From the NCBI RefSeq assembly GCF_018739865.1, contig NZ_JADOER010000009.1, forward strand, positions 143,168 to 207,167: a stretch of 64,000 nucleotides of DNA, read 5' to 3'. Below, in pieces: positions 1 to 11,583 of this stretch. Numbering within the stretch: the stretch's first letter is position 1; each line of letters begins with the position of its first letter. The position numbers and the translations under genes are program-made. The notes under the pieces were generated by a model. It ran no database searches and had not been told where the DNA came from. It worked only from the letters and a program-made list of their open reading frames with translations. The DNA comes from Leptothoe kymatousa TAU-MAC 1615. GTDB lineage: Bacteria > Cyanobacteriota > Cyanobacteriia > Phormidesmidales > Phormidesmidaceae.

Positions 1-2
1 CC

Positions 3-347
3 GCCAAAGATGCACGCTACGACGATGTAGTGCGAGTGCTCGATATTTTGCGCAAAGTCGGTGGCAACCGGGTGGCACTAGCAACCCTACCGGCGGGTAG
101 TCAAACCCCTGGCGCTGCCAGCGATAGTACCAACCCTGGAGATATTCCGGCCGAGATTCAAGACCTAATCAATGGGTCCGGGTCCGGGTCTCCCTTGCCA
201 GGGTCCATATCCCCCCTAAATCCGTCCACGACTACGCCAATTCCCACCACCCCCGGCAGTTCCCTATCGCCGGGCAGCACCACACTGCCAACAAGCCCAT
301 CTGGCTTACCTAGCTTGCCAACAGACAGTGGGTCTCAAAACAACTAA
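3..347 (+). CDS. ExbD/TolR-family biopolymer transport protein, C-terminal part (5' end outside window)
   Basis: The frame is open from the first bases of the window, so the gene starts upstream. Its first residues read AKDARYDDVVRVLDILRKVG and then NRVALAT, which match the periplasmic C-terminal domain of ExbD/TolR proteins. In the family these pair with ExbB/TolQ and couple the proton motive force to outer-membrane transport or envelope integrity. After the domain comes a low-complexity tail of about 80 residues rich in Pro, Ser, Thr and Gly. This is unusual, since family members normally end soon after the folded domain. The stop is TAA at 345-347, and the same frame stays open after it (next entry). 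The family call is good; the partner genes lie outside the window. Confidence 0.75.
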   Translation, partial: AKDARYDDVVRVLDILRKVGGNRVALATLPAGSQTPGAASDSTNPGDIPAEIQDLINGSGSGSPLPGSISPLNPSTTTPIPTTPGSSLSPGSTTLPTSPSGLPSLPTDSGSQNN

Positions 348-551
348 ACGATCAATTTCAACGAACTAAACCCATTAAGCCTGGAAAATCCATTAATCAA
401 TCAAGACGCACCGCTGATAACTGGGACCTACTATCAGGTTGAATTTGAGCCCTCGGAGCAAGTAAGAGCATTGCGAGCAGGCCTAGGCAACCGCGGCTTT
501 ACGAATGTTCGTATCACTAGCTATTTTAGTGGGCTCTATGTATCTCACTAG
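348..551 (+). pseudogene. In-frame continuation after the ExbD stop; probable detached C-terminal segment
   Basis: Directly after the ExbD TAA the same frame remains open for 67 codons to TAG at 549-551. It contains no ATG or GTG. The second half looks like real protein, with segments such as TYYQVEFEPSEQVRALRAGL and NRGFTNVRITSYFSG, which recall a small alpha/beta domain. The simplest reading is that a stop mutation cut a longer C-terminal domain off the ExbD protein. Stop-codon readthrough is the alternative. No domain family is assigned. Confidence 0.4.
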
Positions 552-581
552 AGTCATAGATTCAGCTCTTTTCGAAGAAGC

Positions 582-620
582 AAAAAGCAGGGTGCTTTGT
601 GATCACACCCTGCTTTTTTT
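582..620. terminator. Bidirectional intrinsic terminator
   Basis: A perfect stem pairs AAAAAGCAGGGTG (582-594) with CACCCTGCTTTTT (606-618), with an A-run on one side and a T-run on the other. It lies between the ExbD region (+) and enolase (-), so it can terminate transcription from both directions. Confidence 0.9.
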
Positions 621-648
621 AAAGCCAAGAATGGCAAGTTTTTAGCCC

Positions 649-2297
<1,649 letters not shown>

Positions 2298-2723
2298 ATG
2301 CGTTTATTGCACACAATGTTGCGAGTGGGCAATTTGGAAAAATCACTTCAGTTCTATTGCGATGTATTGGGGATGACTCTCCTACGCCAAAAAGATTACC
2401 CCGGTGGCAAATTTACCCTAGCCTTTGTGGGGTATGGCGATGAAAGCGACCACACTGTTCTAGAACTGACCCACAATTGGGGGGTGGAGTCCTACGATTT
2501 GGGTGAAGGGTATGGGCACATTGCCCTCGGCGTAGACGATATTTACAAAACCTGCGAAGACATCAAATCACGGGGTGGCCAAGTCATTCGGGAGCCTGGT
2601 CCAATGAAACACGGCACCACAGTCATTGCCTTTGTTGGCGATCCCGATGGCTACAAGGTTGAATTGATTCAATTGAAAGATAAACCGGTAGCCCCACCCC
2701 AGGAGTCGGTGGCAACGGCGTAG
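2298..2723 (+). CDS. gloA: Lactoylglutathione lyase (glyoxalase I)
   Basis: This 141-residue cytosolic enzyme converts the hemithioacetal of methylglyoxal and glutathione into S-lactoylglutathione. The metal ligands fall at the same positions as in the Escherichia coli Ni-dependent enzyme: His5, Glu56, His74 and Glu122. The two beta-alpha-beta-beta-beta halves begin at [10 protein letters not shown] and [11 protein letters not shown]. The start is supported by AAAGGAG nine bases upstream. The last 12 residues ([11 protein letters not shown]) are a disordered tail. The gene is monocistronic. A methylglyoxal-synthase-like fusion lies about 48 kb downstream, but nothing ties the two genes together. 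Confidence 0.96.
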   Translation: MRLLHTMLRVGNLEKSLQFYCDVLGMTLLRQKDYPGGKFTLAFVGYGDESDHTVLELTHNWGVESYDLGEGYGHIALGVDDIYKTCEDIKSRGGQVIREPGPMKHGTTVIAFVGDPDGYKVELIQLKDKPVAPPQESVATA

Positions 2724-2812
2724 CTTGGAATTAGGAGTTCGGAATTAGGACTTTAACTAGCGTCCGACTTCTGACTTCCGATTGCCGATTTCTGACTTCA
2801 AAACACGAGCCC
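2724..2812. repeat. Degenerate short repeat of the GAAGTCGGAATTAGGAA type
   Basis: GGAATTAGGAGTTCGGAATTAGG is followed closely by complementary-style text (GACTTCTGACTTCCGATTG). Related text recurs at 21062-21111, just before arsJ, and at 59463-59482. It looks like a dispersed, hairpin-forming intergenic repeat. Confidence 0.55.
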
Positions 2813-2877
2813 CGCGAGGGCACGCCCCCAATTGATATACTGGTTAATCGTTTCCCTGCCAGAACTACTCAAACCCC

Positions 2878-5514
2878 ATGCAGCCATCCAACCCCGACAA
2901 ATTTACCGCCAAAGCATGGGATGCCATTGTTCAGGCCCAAGATGTGGCTCGACGTTTTCGTCAGCAATATCTTGAGGTTGAACATGTGATGGTGGCGCTG
3001 CTGGAGCAACAGGGATTAGCGGATACCATTTTAAATAAAACCAGCCTGAAGCCCGAACTGCTATTACAGGAGCTGGAAACCTTTGCCCAGCGACAGCCAC
3101 GGGGGCGGGCCTCCGCCGATAGCAGCCTATATCTGGGTCAAAGTCTAGATCGCATGTTGGATCAGGTGGAAGCGGCTCGGCAACTGCTCCAGGATGACAT
3201 TATTTCTGTGGAGCACATGCTGCTGGGGTTTGCGGAAGATGAACGCATTGGCAGACGCATCCTCAAGGGCTTTGAGCTAGATGTGTCCCATGTGCGGACA
3301 GCCATTAACCAGGTGCGCGGCAAGCAAAAGGCCACAGGACAAAACCCGGAAGATGCCTACGAAGCCTTAGAAAAGTATGGCCGTGACCTAACCGAGGAAG
3401 CTAAGCACGGCAAGCTAGACCCGGTGATTGGCCGCGATGAAGAAATTCGTCGGGTAATCCAGGTGGTATCGCGACGCACTAAAAACAATCCGGTACTGAT
3501 TGGTGAACCGGGGGTGGGGAAAACTGCGATCGCAGAGGGACTGGCCCAGCGCATCGTCAATGGCGATGTGCCCGAATCGTTAAAAGATCGCCAGTTAATT
3601 TCCTTAGACATTGGTAGCCTGATTGCCGGCGCCAAGTATCGAGGAGAATTTGAGGAGCGGCTGCGCTCGGTACTCAAAGAAGTGGCCGAGTCCGATGGCC
3701 AGGTGGTGCTGTTCATTGACGAACTGCACACGGTCGTAGGTGCCGGAGGCGGCAACAGCAATGTGGATGCGGGCAACCTGCTAAAACCGATTTTAGCCAG
3801 GGGCGAACTGCGGTGTATCGGTGCCACCACCGTGGATGAATATCGCAAACACATCGAAAAAGATGCGGCCCTAGAACGACGGTTCCAACAGGTCTATATC
3901 GGTCAGCCCAGTGTGGAAAATGCCATTTCCATTTTGCGGGGTCTCAAGGAACGCTACGAGGCCCACCACGGGGTCAAAATTGTCGATTCTGCCCTGGTGG
4001 CCGCTGCCTCCCTGTCAGACCGCTACATTAGCGATCGCTTTCTACCCGACAAGGCCATCGATCTGATTGATGAAGCCGCCGCCAAACTCAAAATGGAGAT
4101 CACCTCCAAGCCGGTGGAGCTAGAAACCATCGACCGACGGCTGCGACAGCTAGAAATGGAAAAACTCTCCCTACAGGGAGAAGAGTCCACCTCTCGCACC
4201 TCAAAACAGCGCCTCAGTCGAATTAAAAAAGAAATTGAAAAACTCTCGGTAAAACAGCAGCGACTAACCGCCCAATGGCAATCAGAGAAACAGGCACTCG
4301 ATGCCATTACCGCCCTCAAGCAAGAAGAAGATCAGCTCCGGGTCCAAGTGGAACAAGCAGAACGGGCCTATGACCTCAACCGAGCTGCCCAGATTAAATA
4401 TGGACGGTTAGAAGCCGTACAACAAGAATTAGAGATTTTAGACGGCCAGCTGCAAGAGATGCAGAACAAGGGCTCTACCCTGTTGCGCGAACAGGTAAGC
4501 GAAGCCGACATTGCCGAGATTGTTGCCAACTGGACCGGCATTCCAGTGAATCGATTAATGGAAACCGAGCGGCAAAAGTTGTTGCAACTAGAGGGCTATT
4601 TGCACCAGCGGGTGGTCGGCCAAAGCGAAGCCGTGACTGCCGTATCCGCAGCTATTCGTCGAGCCCGAGCTGGCATGAAAGATCCCGGCAGGCCCATCGG
4701 TTCGTTTTTGTTTATGGGACCAACCGGGGTGGGTAAAACTGAACTCGCCCGTGCCCTAGCCGACTGTCTGTTCGACACAGAAGAAGCCCTAGTGCGGATG
4801 GACATGTCAGAGTACATGGAAAAACATTCCGTTGCCCGTTTGATTGGTGCCCCCCCTGGATATGTGGGCTACGAAGAAGGGGGGCAGCTATCAGAGGCCG
4901 TGCGTCGCCATCCCTATTCTGTCGTACTGCTGGATGAGGTGGAAAAAGCCCACCCAGATGTATTTAATATCTTGCTGCAGGTCTTGGACGACGGTCGCAT
5001 CACCGACTCCCAAGGGCGAACGGTGGATTTCCGCAACACCGTCATTGTGATGACCAGCAACATCGGCAGCGATCATATTCTGGATGTGGCTGGTGATGAG
5101 TCCCAATTTAATGAGATGCAGGAACGGGTATTGGGCGCCCTGCGGGGACATTTTCGTCCAGAGTTTCTCAATCGAGTGGATGATTTGATTATCTTCCACC
5201 CCTTAACGAAGGATGAACTCCGCTCCATCGTCACGATTCAGCTGAAGCGGTTGTATAAGCTGCTGGCAGACCAAAAGATTACCCTACATGTGTCAGAATC
5301 TGCCATCGACTATGTGGCGGACAAGGGCTACGACCCGGTGTACGGGGCACGACCGTTAAAGCGGGCAATCCAACGAGAATTGGAAAACCCCATTGCGACC
5401 AAAATTTTAGAAAATACCTTTGTGGAAGGTAGCCAGGTAGTGATTGACTACATCGAAGATCGTCTCAAGTTTCAGGTCAAAGCAGCGGAAGCCATAGATG
5501 ATAAGGCCGCATAG
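2878..5514 (+). CDS. clpB: ATP-dependent disaggregase ClpB
   Basis: The protein has 878 residues, the normal length for ClpB. This hexameric AAA+ chaperone threads aggregated proteins through its pore, working with DnaK, in the cytosol. The Clp N-domain is at about 1-145. NBD1 has Walker A GEPGVGKT near 208-215 and Walker [10 protein letters not shown] near 279. The long coiled-coil middle domain is near 400-525. NBD2 has Walker A GPTGVGKT near 614-621 and [12 protein letters not shown] just after it. The middle domain and the absence of a ClpP-binding IGF loop separate it from ClpA/ClpC. The gene is monocistronic; no CIRCE-type operator is visible upstream. Cyanobacteria often carry two clpB genes, and which one this is cannot be told. 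Confidence 0.96.
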   Translation: MQPSNPDKFTAKAWDAIVQAQDVARRFRQQYLEVEHVMVALLEQQGLADTILNKTSLKPELLLQELETFAQRQPRGRASADSSLYLGQSLDRMLDQVEAARQLLQDDIISVEHMLLGFAEDERIGRRILKGFELDVSHVRTAINQVRGKQKATGQNPEDAYEALEKYGRDLTEEAKHGKLDPVIGRDEEIRRVIQVVSRRTKNNPVLIGEPGVGKTAIAEGLAQRIVNGDVPESLKDRQLISLDIGSLIAGAKYRGEFEERLRSVLKEVAESDGQVVLFIDELHTVVGAGGGNSNVDAGNLLKPILARGELRCIGATTVDEYRKHIEKDAALERRFQQVYIGQPSVENAISILRGLKERYEAHHGVKIVDSALVAAASLSDRYISDRFLPDKAIDLIDEAAAKLKMEITSKPVELETIDRRLRQLEMEKLSLQGEESTSRTSKQRLSRIKKEIEKLSVKQQRLTAQWQSEKQALDAITALKQEEDQLRVQVEQAERAYDLNRAAQIKYGRLEAVQQELEILDGQLQEMQNKGSTLLREQVSEADIAEIVANWTGIPVNRLMETERQKLLQLEGYLHQRVVGQSEAVTAVSAAIRRARAGMKDPGRPIGSFLFMGPTGVGKTELARALADCLFDTEEALVRMDMSEYMEKHSVARLIGAPPGYVGYEEGGQLSEAVRRHPYSVVLLDEVEKAHPDVFNILLQVLDDGRITDSQGRTVDFRNTVIVMTSNIGSDHILDVAGDESQFNEMQERVLGALRGHFRPEFLNRVDDLIIFHPLTKDELRSIVTIQLKRLYKLLADQKITLHVSESAIDYVADKGYDPVYGARPLKRAIQRELENPIATKILENTFVEGSQVVIDYIEDRLKFQVKAAEAIDDKAA

Positions 5515-5744
5515 GCAGATTATTCATACCTCTACGGGCTTCACTCCTGACCTATTTGACTCTGATGACCGGCGAACGCGGGCTATCCCCGTCCATCACC
5601 ACCGATGCCCAATGGTGGCGCTGCAGCAATCTCCGATAATGGGAAAAGTCAAATTCCATGGTTTTGTGCAATGGGATAAGTTGTCTGAAGTATGCCTTGG
5701 ATAGCAAAGTCCCCTACCGTGTCCCAAGCCTAGGGGAAACACAG

Positions 5745-5788
5745 ATATCCCCTTCTATTTTTGTACTTTGGCAAATAGAAGGGGATAT
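5745..5788. terminator. Strong hairpin between convergent clpB and hlyD-type genes
   Basis: A perfect 16-bp inverted repeat, ATATCCCCTTCTATTT (5745-5760) and AAATAGAAGGGGATAT (5773-5788), has a 12-nt loop. It sits in the 332-bp gap between convergent genes. There is no T-run after the stem on either side, so termination is inferred from position and stem strength. I see no gene in the rest of the gap. Confidence 0.6.
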
Positions 5789-5846
5789 GGGTGATGGTTA
5801 GGGTGTTAACCGATTAGAGTATTTTCTTCGTCTTTACGTTTCGTCT

Positions 5847-7409
5847 TTACTTGGAGAAGAAATTGTCTTTCTTGCGCACAAAGAGATCGGTGAAGAAGGA
5901 AATAACCGTACGTTTTTCGGTTTTGATATTGGCATTCAGCGACATACCAGACCTCAAGGTGTAAGTTTCACCACGAGATTCTAAAACCTGAGATTGTAAC
6001 TGAATCTCAGCAGGGAACCGATAAAACGGAAAGATTTCATCGGGGGGGAGGGCATCGTCACCAATGCGCACTAGGTGCCCGTCAACGTCGCCATATTCGC
6101 TGTAGGTAAAGGCATCAATCCGCACATCCACCTGTTTGCAACTGTCTGCGATGCCAGCTTGATCATCAGCCCGTACCGCAGCCCGACAATCGTCATTTAG
6201 CTGCACAAAGCCAATGTCTTTGTTGGGAATAAAGACGCGGGCGATGAGATTTTCCTGGGGAACAATTTCTAAAATTGGCTCGGTGGAATTAGCCGCATAA
6301 CCTGGCTGGTTAGCCTTCATATTAAATACGGCACCGCTTACGGGGGCCTTTAGCTCCCGAAACTGAAGCTGCTCTTCGAGTTGGGCAATACGACTATCAA
6401 TTTCCAGGCCCTGGGTTTCGTTTTGCAAAACCGTTTGCCCCAAGTTACTGTCAATGGTCGAAATGCGCTCACGATTGTTACGCATCTGACTTTCACGCGC
6501 ACTCTTAAATTCAGCCTCAGATCGAGCCATTTCCTGTTTGGCCTGGCTCATCTGCGCCTCAAGGCGACGACTTTCTTCCTCAAGGTTATCGATACGTGTC
6601 TTAGCGTCATCCAGGCGGGCAACGCGGGCACTAACTTCCTGGGCTTGTTGCAGTCGGCTAAGTTCAGCAACCGCCCCCTTAGACTCAAGCCATTCCAAGC
6701 GCTCAAGAATCTCTTCGTTGGTGCTCAAATCATTTTGGGCATTGGTCAAGTTAGCCCGAGCATTCTCTAAATCTAGACGGGCTTGCTCCAAACGTCCTTC
6801 CAAATCTTTGATTTGATTTTTGTTTTGGGCCTGTCGGGTCAAAAATTCTTGGCGGGGACTGCTGGCTTCAGCGGCTTCAGTATCTGAGAGACCGGCTGTA
6901 TTGCCATCTATCTGCGCTTGATAGATGCGATTACTGGCCAGCAGTTCATTTTTTTCCCGTAGGCGCTGTTCTAAATCAATGGTGCCGGAGCCCCTGCCCC
7001 CGTTGCCCTGGGCGCGGTAAAACTCGCTTTGAGTATTGAGCTGGTTGCGAATATTTTTGAGAGACGCTAATTCAGTTCTGGCGGCTTCCTGGTTGAAGGT
7101 GATGAGCACATCCCCCTTTTCGACCAGGTCTCCTTCGCGGACGTGGATTTTTTCGATCACACCGCCGCTCGGGGTTTGTACGGGCTGTACTACACCAACC
7201 GGCTCCAATTTGCCTTGGGCTGGAATGGTTTCTTCGACCTGGGCCAGAAAGGCCCATAGGATACTGATACTGGTGACGCTAAGAATGGCCCACACAATGG
7301 CCCGGGACCACAGCGGTGACTGGCGAAGAATGACAGGCTGATCAAAGGAACTAGCCTGACCTGGCGCATTATTTGGGACACCACCGTTTTGTACTTGTTG
7401 AGATGTCAT
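5847..7409 (-). CDS. HlyD-family periplasmic adaptor of a type I secretion system
   Basis: The protein has 520 residues. A single membrane anchor lies near 38-58 after a Gln/Pro-rich cytosolic start. A biotinyl/lipoyl-like half (GGVIEKIHVREGDLVEKGDV) follows, then a long coiled coil at about 110-345, the second lipoyl half (LKAPVSGAVFNMKANQPG), and a beta-barrel C-terminal part. It would link the inner-membrane ABC exporter to an outer-membrane channel. It begins 2 nt after the ABC exporter stop, so the two are translationally linked. No TolC-like gene is present in the window. Confidence 0.9.
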   Translation of the reverse strand: MTSQQVQNGGVPNNAPGQASSFDQPVILRQSPLWSRAIVWAILSVTSISILWAFLAQVEETIPAQGKLEPVGVVQPVQTPSGGVIEKIHVREGDLVEKGDVLITFNQEAARTELASLKNIRNQLNTQSEFYRAQGNGGRGSGTIDLEQRLREKNELLASNRIYQAQIDGNTAGLSDTEAAEASSPRQEFLTRQAQNKNQIKDLEGRLEQARLDLENARANLTNAQNDLSTNEEILERLEWLESKGAVAELSRLQQAQEVSARVARLDDAKTRIDNLEEESRRLEAQMSQAKQEMARSEAEFKSARESQMRNNRERISTIDSNLGQTVLQNETQGLEIDSRIAQLEEQLQFRELKAPVSGAVFNMKANQPGYAANSTEPILEIVPQENLIARVFIPNKDIGFVQLNDDCRAAVRADDQAGIADSCKQVDVRIDAFTYSEYGDVDGHLVRIGDDALPPDEIFPFYRFPAEIQLQSQVLESRGETYTLRSGMSLNANIKTEKRTVISFFTDLFVRKKDNFFSK

Positions 7410-7411
7410 GG

Positions 7412-10399
7412 CTAACCGTTCCCTTGTTGCTGATATAGACAGTAGTAGCGACCCTTAAGCGCTAGCAGTTCTTCGTTGGTACCATCTTCAACGATAGACC
7501 CTTGGTCCATAACTAGGATATTGTCAGCCGAGCGGAGCGCACCTAGTCGGTGGGTAATGAAGAAGACGGTGCGGCCCTTAGCCCACTTTTTCAGGTTGAT
7601 GGATACCTGGGCTTCGGTGTCGTAGTCGAGGGCACTGGTGGCCTCGTCCAAGATTAGTAGACGGGGATTTTGAATAATTGTGCGGGCGATCGCAATCCTT
7701 TGACGCTGTCCCCCCGATAGGGATGACCCCCGCTCGCCAACGCGAGTGTTGTAGCCCACCGGCATCTCCATAATAAAGTCATGACAGCAGGCAATCTTGG
7801 CCGCCTGAATCACTTCTTCCGTCGTCGCTTCGGGGTTAGTCAAGGAAATATTTTCCTGAATTGACCCTTCAAACAGCAGACTATCCTGGGGCACAATACC
7901 CACCTGACGGCGCAACGAATATAGCTCTACCTTGTTGATATCGTAATTGTCAATCAAGATGCGGCCAGAGTTGGGCTCATACAGTCTGGGCAGCAGTTTC
8001 ATCATGGTACTCTTACCCGAACCACTCAGACCCACGAGGCCGATGAACTGCCCTGGCTGAAATTCAGCGTTGATATTCGACAGCTGCAATGGCCCGGACG
8101 CGCCGAATCGGAAGGACAGGTTTTCATAGCGCACATGGCCTTTGATATCCGGCATGGGAATCTGGCTACGCTGCTCTTCTTCTTGCTCCTGGGGATGGTC
8201 GATGATGTCGCTCAGACGCTCTAGGGATAGGGCGGTTTCCTGGAAGTTTTGCCACAGCTGAGTCAGGCGCAGCAGGGGCTGGGTCACATAGCCAGCAATA
8301 ATCCGGAAGGCGATTAATTCACCCAGGGTCAGTTCCCCGGCTAATACCAAGTAGGCACCAAACCAAAGCACCAGTAACCCCGATAGCTTATTGAGGAAGT
8401 TACTAGCAGAACTAGCGGTGGTAGAGGTGAGTACCGTCTTAAAGCCATCGCTAACGTAGCGACTGTAGCGGTCCTGCCATTTCCAGCGGGTGTTCAGCTC
8501 AATATTTTGGGCTTTAACGGTCTGAATACCCGATAGGGCTTCCACCAGGAATGACTGGGTTTTCGCATTTTGCTCCGCTTTGGCCCGCAGCTGGCGACGG
8601 ACAATGGGCGAGACGAAAAACGTTAGTCCCAAAAACAGAGGAATCGTCGACAGGGATACCGCCGTTAGCTTGACGCTATAGATCAGCATCACAATGATGT
8701 AGACCACTGAAAAGACTGCGTCTAACACCACCGTCAACGCGGTACCGGTTAAAAACTGACGAATATTCTCCAGCTCGTTCACTCGGCTAGACAGTTCACC
8801 CACCGGTCGCCGGTCGAAGTATTTCAGCGGTAACCGCAGCAGGTGGTCAATGGTTTGGGAGGCCAGGGCCATGTCGATCCGATTCGTGGTATCGACAAAT
8901 AGATAGGTACGCAAACTGCCCAGAATGGCCTCAAAGATGGCCACAATCACGAGGAAAATGCCCAGCACATGGAGCGTATCCACACTCTGCTGCACAATTA
9001 CCCGGTCGATGATCACCTGAATCATCAACGGATTGGCCAAGCTAAAGATTTGGTAGAAGAACGAGGCAACCAAGACCTCGACTAAAATCCATTTATATTT
9101 CTGGAGGGATGGCACAAACCACGACAGACCAAACCGTTGCTGGGGTGTTTGGTTGGTCGTTTCCAGCAATAGGACTTCGCCTTCGTCCCCCCAGATTTCG
9201 GCAAAGGCCTGGGGCGAATGACGCACCAGCTCTTTGTCTTGGGGACTACCAATGACGTACTGTTTAGGGCTGGTTTCGTACAACAGGGCGTAACTATCCC
9301 GCCATTTAATCAGAGCCACTTTGGGTAACCGACCAATGGCGCTAGCCGGCACCTTGGCTAGCTGAGGCTTCAGCCCAAGCATATCGGCCACGGCCCCACA
9401 GGATGGCAAAGAGACCTGCCCCAGGCGTTCCCTCTGATTTTTCAGAACTTTACGCACCACATCTCGCTTGAAGGGCATGCCAAAATGCTTGGCCAGCATT
9501 TCGAAACAGGCCACCAAGGAGTCTAGATCTCCCCGGGCACGAATGTGGGGATAGGGCTGGTTGCTAGGTTCTGCCCCCGTATCTAAATCCATGCCCCGGG
9601 GAATATCTGGAGCAATGGGAATCTCGGGGACATCTTCCGGCTGTTTGGTATCGCCCCAGGGGTCGCCATCTAGCACTTGGGTGGCTTGTTTTTCCACCCG
9701 CTGCATCAGCGCCTGGGATGGAATCCCAACTAAACGCGCCCCTTCTTGCCCCAACACCTCGGTCGAAGCCATGGAAGGACTGAGCTGCGCCCCTTGTTCG
9801 TGAAAGGCTACGCGACCGCGACTGATAAACCACAGCTTTTGATTATCCAGGTCGCTGTACTTGAGCTGGCCCGTGGGCACTTCTTTGACAACCACGCCGG
9901 AGCCCAAAACTTCTTCGGTCAGCTCGGCGATGTTCCCCACATTGTGGGCCTGTTTTTCAAAGTAGCTACTGAGCAGCTCAAATAGCTCGGCTAGGTAGCA
10001 TTGGCTCTGAACAGTGGCGGCAAATTGGGCATGGGCATTGATGAGCTGACTGATGGCCATAACCGGAATGGCCACTGCAACGATCTCGGTGGATGCGATC
10101 GCGCTTTCGCAGGGCACCCCTCGAGCGGGGCTCGCCAGTCCCAAAATATCGCCGGGGCCCAGCAGCTTTAGAGTAATAGGACTTTTAGTGTAGGGATCGT
10201 ATCCCAATAAGCGAGCTTGGCCCTCGCGAATTAACACCACCTGGTGGGGCATCGTTTCACGCCGAAGGATCGGCTGTCCCATGCGATAGCGCAGCATTTG
10301 ACTTTGTTCAGCCAATGTCTGCAGCACATCCGGCGGTAGATTTTGGAAGGGGGCTACATCCCGTAAATATTGATGTATAGGATTTAACGTATAAGTCAT
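7412..10399 (-). CDS. Type I secretion ABC exporter with N-terminal cyclic-nucleotide-binding-like and C39-like domains
   Basis: The protein has 995 residues in four parts. Residues 1-150 are CNBD-like (FQNLPPDVLQTLAEQSQML, then GPGDILGLAS). A C39-peptidase-like domain is at about 285-415, a six-helix exporter region near 430-720, and an ATPase domain has Walker A GLSGSGKST near 786, LSGGQ near 892, LLILDEATSALD and the ITHR switch. The C39-like domain lacks the protease triad: the DCG Cys position reads DS, and the His and Asp regions read DSYALLYE and GSPQ. It should therefore bind substrate rather than cut leaders, as the HlyB domain does. It lies between the PPIase gene (42-nt gap) and the hlyD-type gene. 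The exported substrate is unknown. Confidence 0.92.
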   Translation of the reverse strand: MTYTLNPIHQYLRDVAPFQNLPPDVLQTLAEQSQMLRYRMGQPILRRETMPHQVVLIREGQARLLGYDPYTKSPITLKLLGPGDILGLASPARGVPCESAIASTEIVAVAIPVMAISQLINAHAQFAATVQSQCYLAELFELLSSYFEKQAHNVGNIAELTEEVLGSGVVVKEVPTGQLKYSDLDNQKLWFISRGRVAFHEQGAQLSPSMASTEVLGQEGARLVGIPSQALMQRVEKQATQVLDGDPWGDTKQPEDVPEIPIAPDIPRGMDLDTGAEPSNQPYPHIRARGDLDSLVACFEMLAKHFGMPFKRDVVRKVLKNQRERLGQVSLPSCGAVADMLGLKPQLAKVPASAIGRLPKVALIKWRDSYALLYETSPKQYVIGSPQDKELVRHSPQAFAEIWGDEGEVLLLETTNQTPQQRFGLSWFVPSLQKYKWILVEVLVASFFYQIFSLANPLMIQVIIDRVIVQQSVDTLHVLGIFLVIVAIFEAILGSLRTYLFVDTTNRIDMALASQTIDHLLRLPLKYFDRRPVGELSSRVNELENIRQFLTGTALTVVLDAVFSVVYIIVMLIYSVKLTAVSLSTIPLFLGLTFFVSPIVRRQLRAKAEQNAKTQSFLVEALSGIQTVKAQNIELNTRWKWQDRYSRYVSDGFKTVLTSTTASSASNFLNKLSGLLVLWFGAYLVLAGELTLGELIAFRIIAGYVTQPLLRLTQLWQNFQETALSLERLSDIIDHPQEQEEEQRSQIPMPDIKGHVRYENLSFRFGASGPLQLSNINAEFQPGQFIGLVGLSGSGKSTMMKLLPRLYEPNSGRILIDNYDINKVELYSLRRQVGIVPQDSLLFEGSIQENISLTNPEATTEEVIQAAKIACCHDFIMEMPVGYNTRVGERGSSLSGGQRQRIAIARTIIQNPRLLILDEATSALDYDTEAQVSINLKKWAKGRTVFFITHRLGALRSADNILVMDQGSIVEDGTNEELLALKGRYYCLYQQQGNG

Positions 10400-10441
10400 A
10401 AACTATGAGCGTGAACGGGTCACGCATAAACAGCTGATGTC

Positions 10442-11164
10442 TCAGGGCAAAAGGGGCTGCACAGCAGTAACCTGCGTTGTTTCTCGAAGCCATGTCGTAA
10501 ACATTTCATCGATCAACCGCTGACGCATGGTCTCGTCAAACTGTGCCGGCACAAACTTTTCCAGCCGCGTAATCACGTACCATTCGCCAATGGGAGTGGG
10601 GGACCACAACTGCCCCGGCTGACTGACTGAAAGCATCCGTCCAATCATCGGGTGGGGAACACTTAACTCCACCGGGCCAATTAAGCCACCGGTTTGAGCT
10701 TCTTGGCCTTCGGAATAGTGGCGTGCCAGATCTGTAAAAGATTCTCCATCATCATTTAATCGGAAGTAAAGTTCCTGGGCCAAACTTGGGTCTTTAGTCC
10801 TAATCAGGGAGTAGAGCACTCGGTCCAGCTTAACCTTACGCTCCAAAAAATAGGATTCCACCTGGTTACCCCAAGTGTCTTCCTTAAACTTGGCAATTTT
10901 GGCCTGCCGCAGAGCAGTCATATACATTTGCTCTTGGGTGAACTTATTCTGCGTTTGCCATGCCTGTTGCTGCTCTTCGGTCACCAAATTGCGCTGGCGA
11001 CAAAAGGTTTGATAGGCCTCTTCAGGATCACAGGCCACCGAATCAATGGCATTATCCAAAACGACTTCTTGCACCAACCGGGGCAAAAGCTGATGCTGTT
11101 GTAACTGATCCAGTAGCATCCGAATATCTAGCTCTGAATCGCCAATTTTTAAGACAGCTGCCAT
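10442..11164 (-). CDS. Parvulin/SurA-like peptidyl-prolyl isomerase of the secretion operon
   Basis: The protein has 240 residues. An N-terminal SurA-like helical part (about 1-110) is followed by a parvulin-type rotamase stretch: FTDLARHYSEGQEAQTGGLIGPV, seen here as FTDLARHYSEG and TGGLIG near 143-160, then GQLWSPTPIGEWYVITRLEK. There is no signal peptide, so it appears cytosolic or peripheral. It is the first gene of the operon leading to the ABC exporter and adaptor, and probably assists folding or hand-over of the secreted substrate. PPIase activity is inferred from the family. Confidence 0.8.
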   Translation of the reverse strand: MAAVLKIGDSELDIRMLLDQLQQHQLLPRLVQEVVLDNAIDSVACDPEEAYQTFCRQRNLVTEEQQQAWQTQNKFTQEQMYMTALRQAKIAKFKEDTWGNQVESYFLERKVKLDRVLYSLIRTKDPSLAQELYFRLNDDGESFTDLARHYSEGQEAQTGGLIGPVELSVPHPMIGRMLSVSQPGQLWSPTPIGEWYVITRLEKFVPAQFDETMRQRLIDEMFTTWLRETTQVTAVQPLLP

Positions 11165-11583
11165 ATCTCAAACCCTGATGGAATAAGCATTTAAAGGTAT
11201 AAAAATAATATCTAGAATACAATTTGGGCAAATTTGGGCAACTAAAAACCTAATTAAGCCTGCCCTGGACTTACTTAGAAAAACCCATATTTCAACGAAA
11301 AGTTCATATGGTCTTTTTTCTATAACCCTTGAATAATCATACAGATTGATCTTCGAAACAGAGGCTCAATCCACCTGTTTTCCTTGATTGCCATACATTT
11401 TCTTACTTCTCTACATTTTCCTACACCTATCTCCTAACTTTTCCCTATGGTCATCGCCAACCGACGGAGCCAGCCTGTCGTCTTAAAACTGCACATACGC
11501 CAACCTCCCAGGGGCAATTCCCACCATGCAATGAACATGGCGACCAAAGTTAACTAATTCTTCACAAACTAGGTTGAGAGTCC
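11165..11583. promoter_or_regulatory. Upstream region of the secretion operon
   Basis: About 420 bp upstream of the PPIase start. It is AT-rich with no ORF that looks real. GGGCAAATTTGGGCAA at about 11226-11241 contains a direct duplication of TTTGGGCAA. The operon promoter should lie here, but none can be assigned with confidence. Confidence 0.4.

Noticed and set aside
5498..5704. 68-codon ORF after clpB
   Set aside because: It overlaps the clpB end, has no protein-like pattern and no ribosome site.
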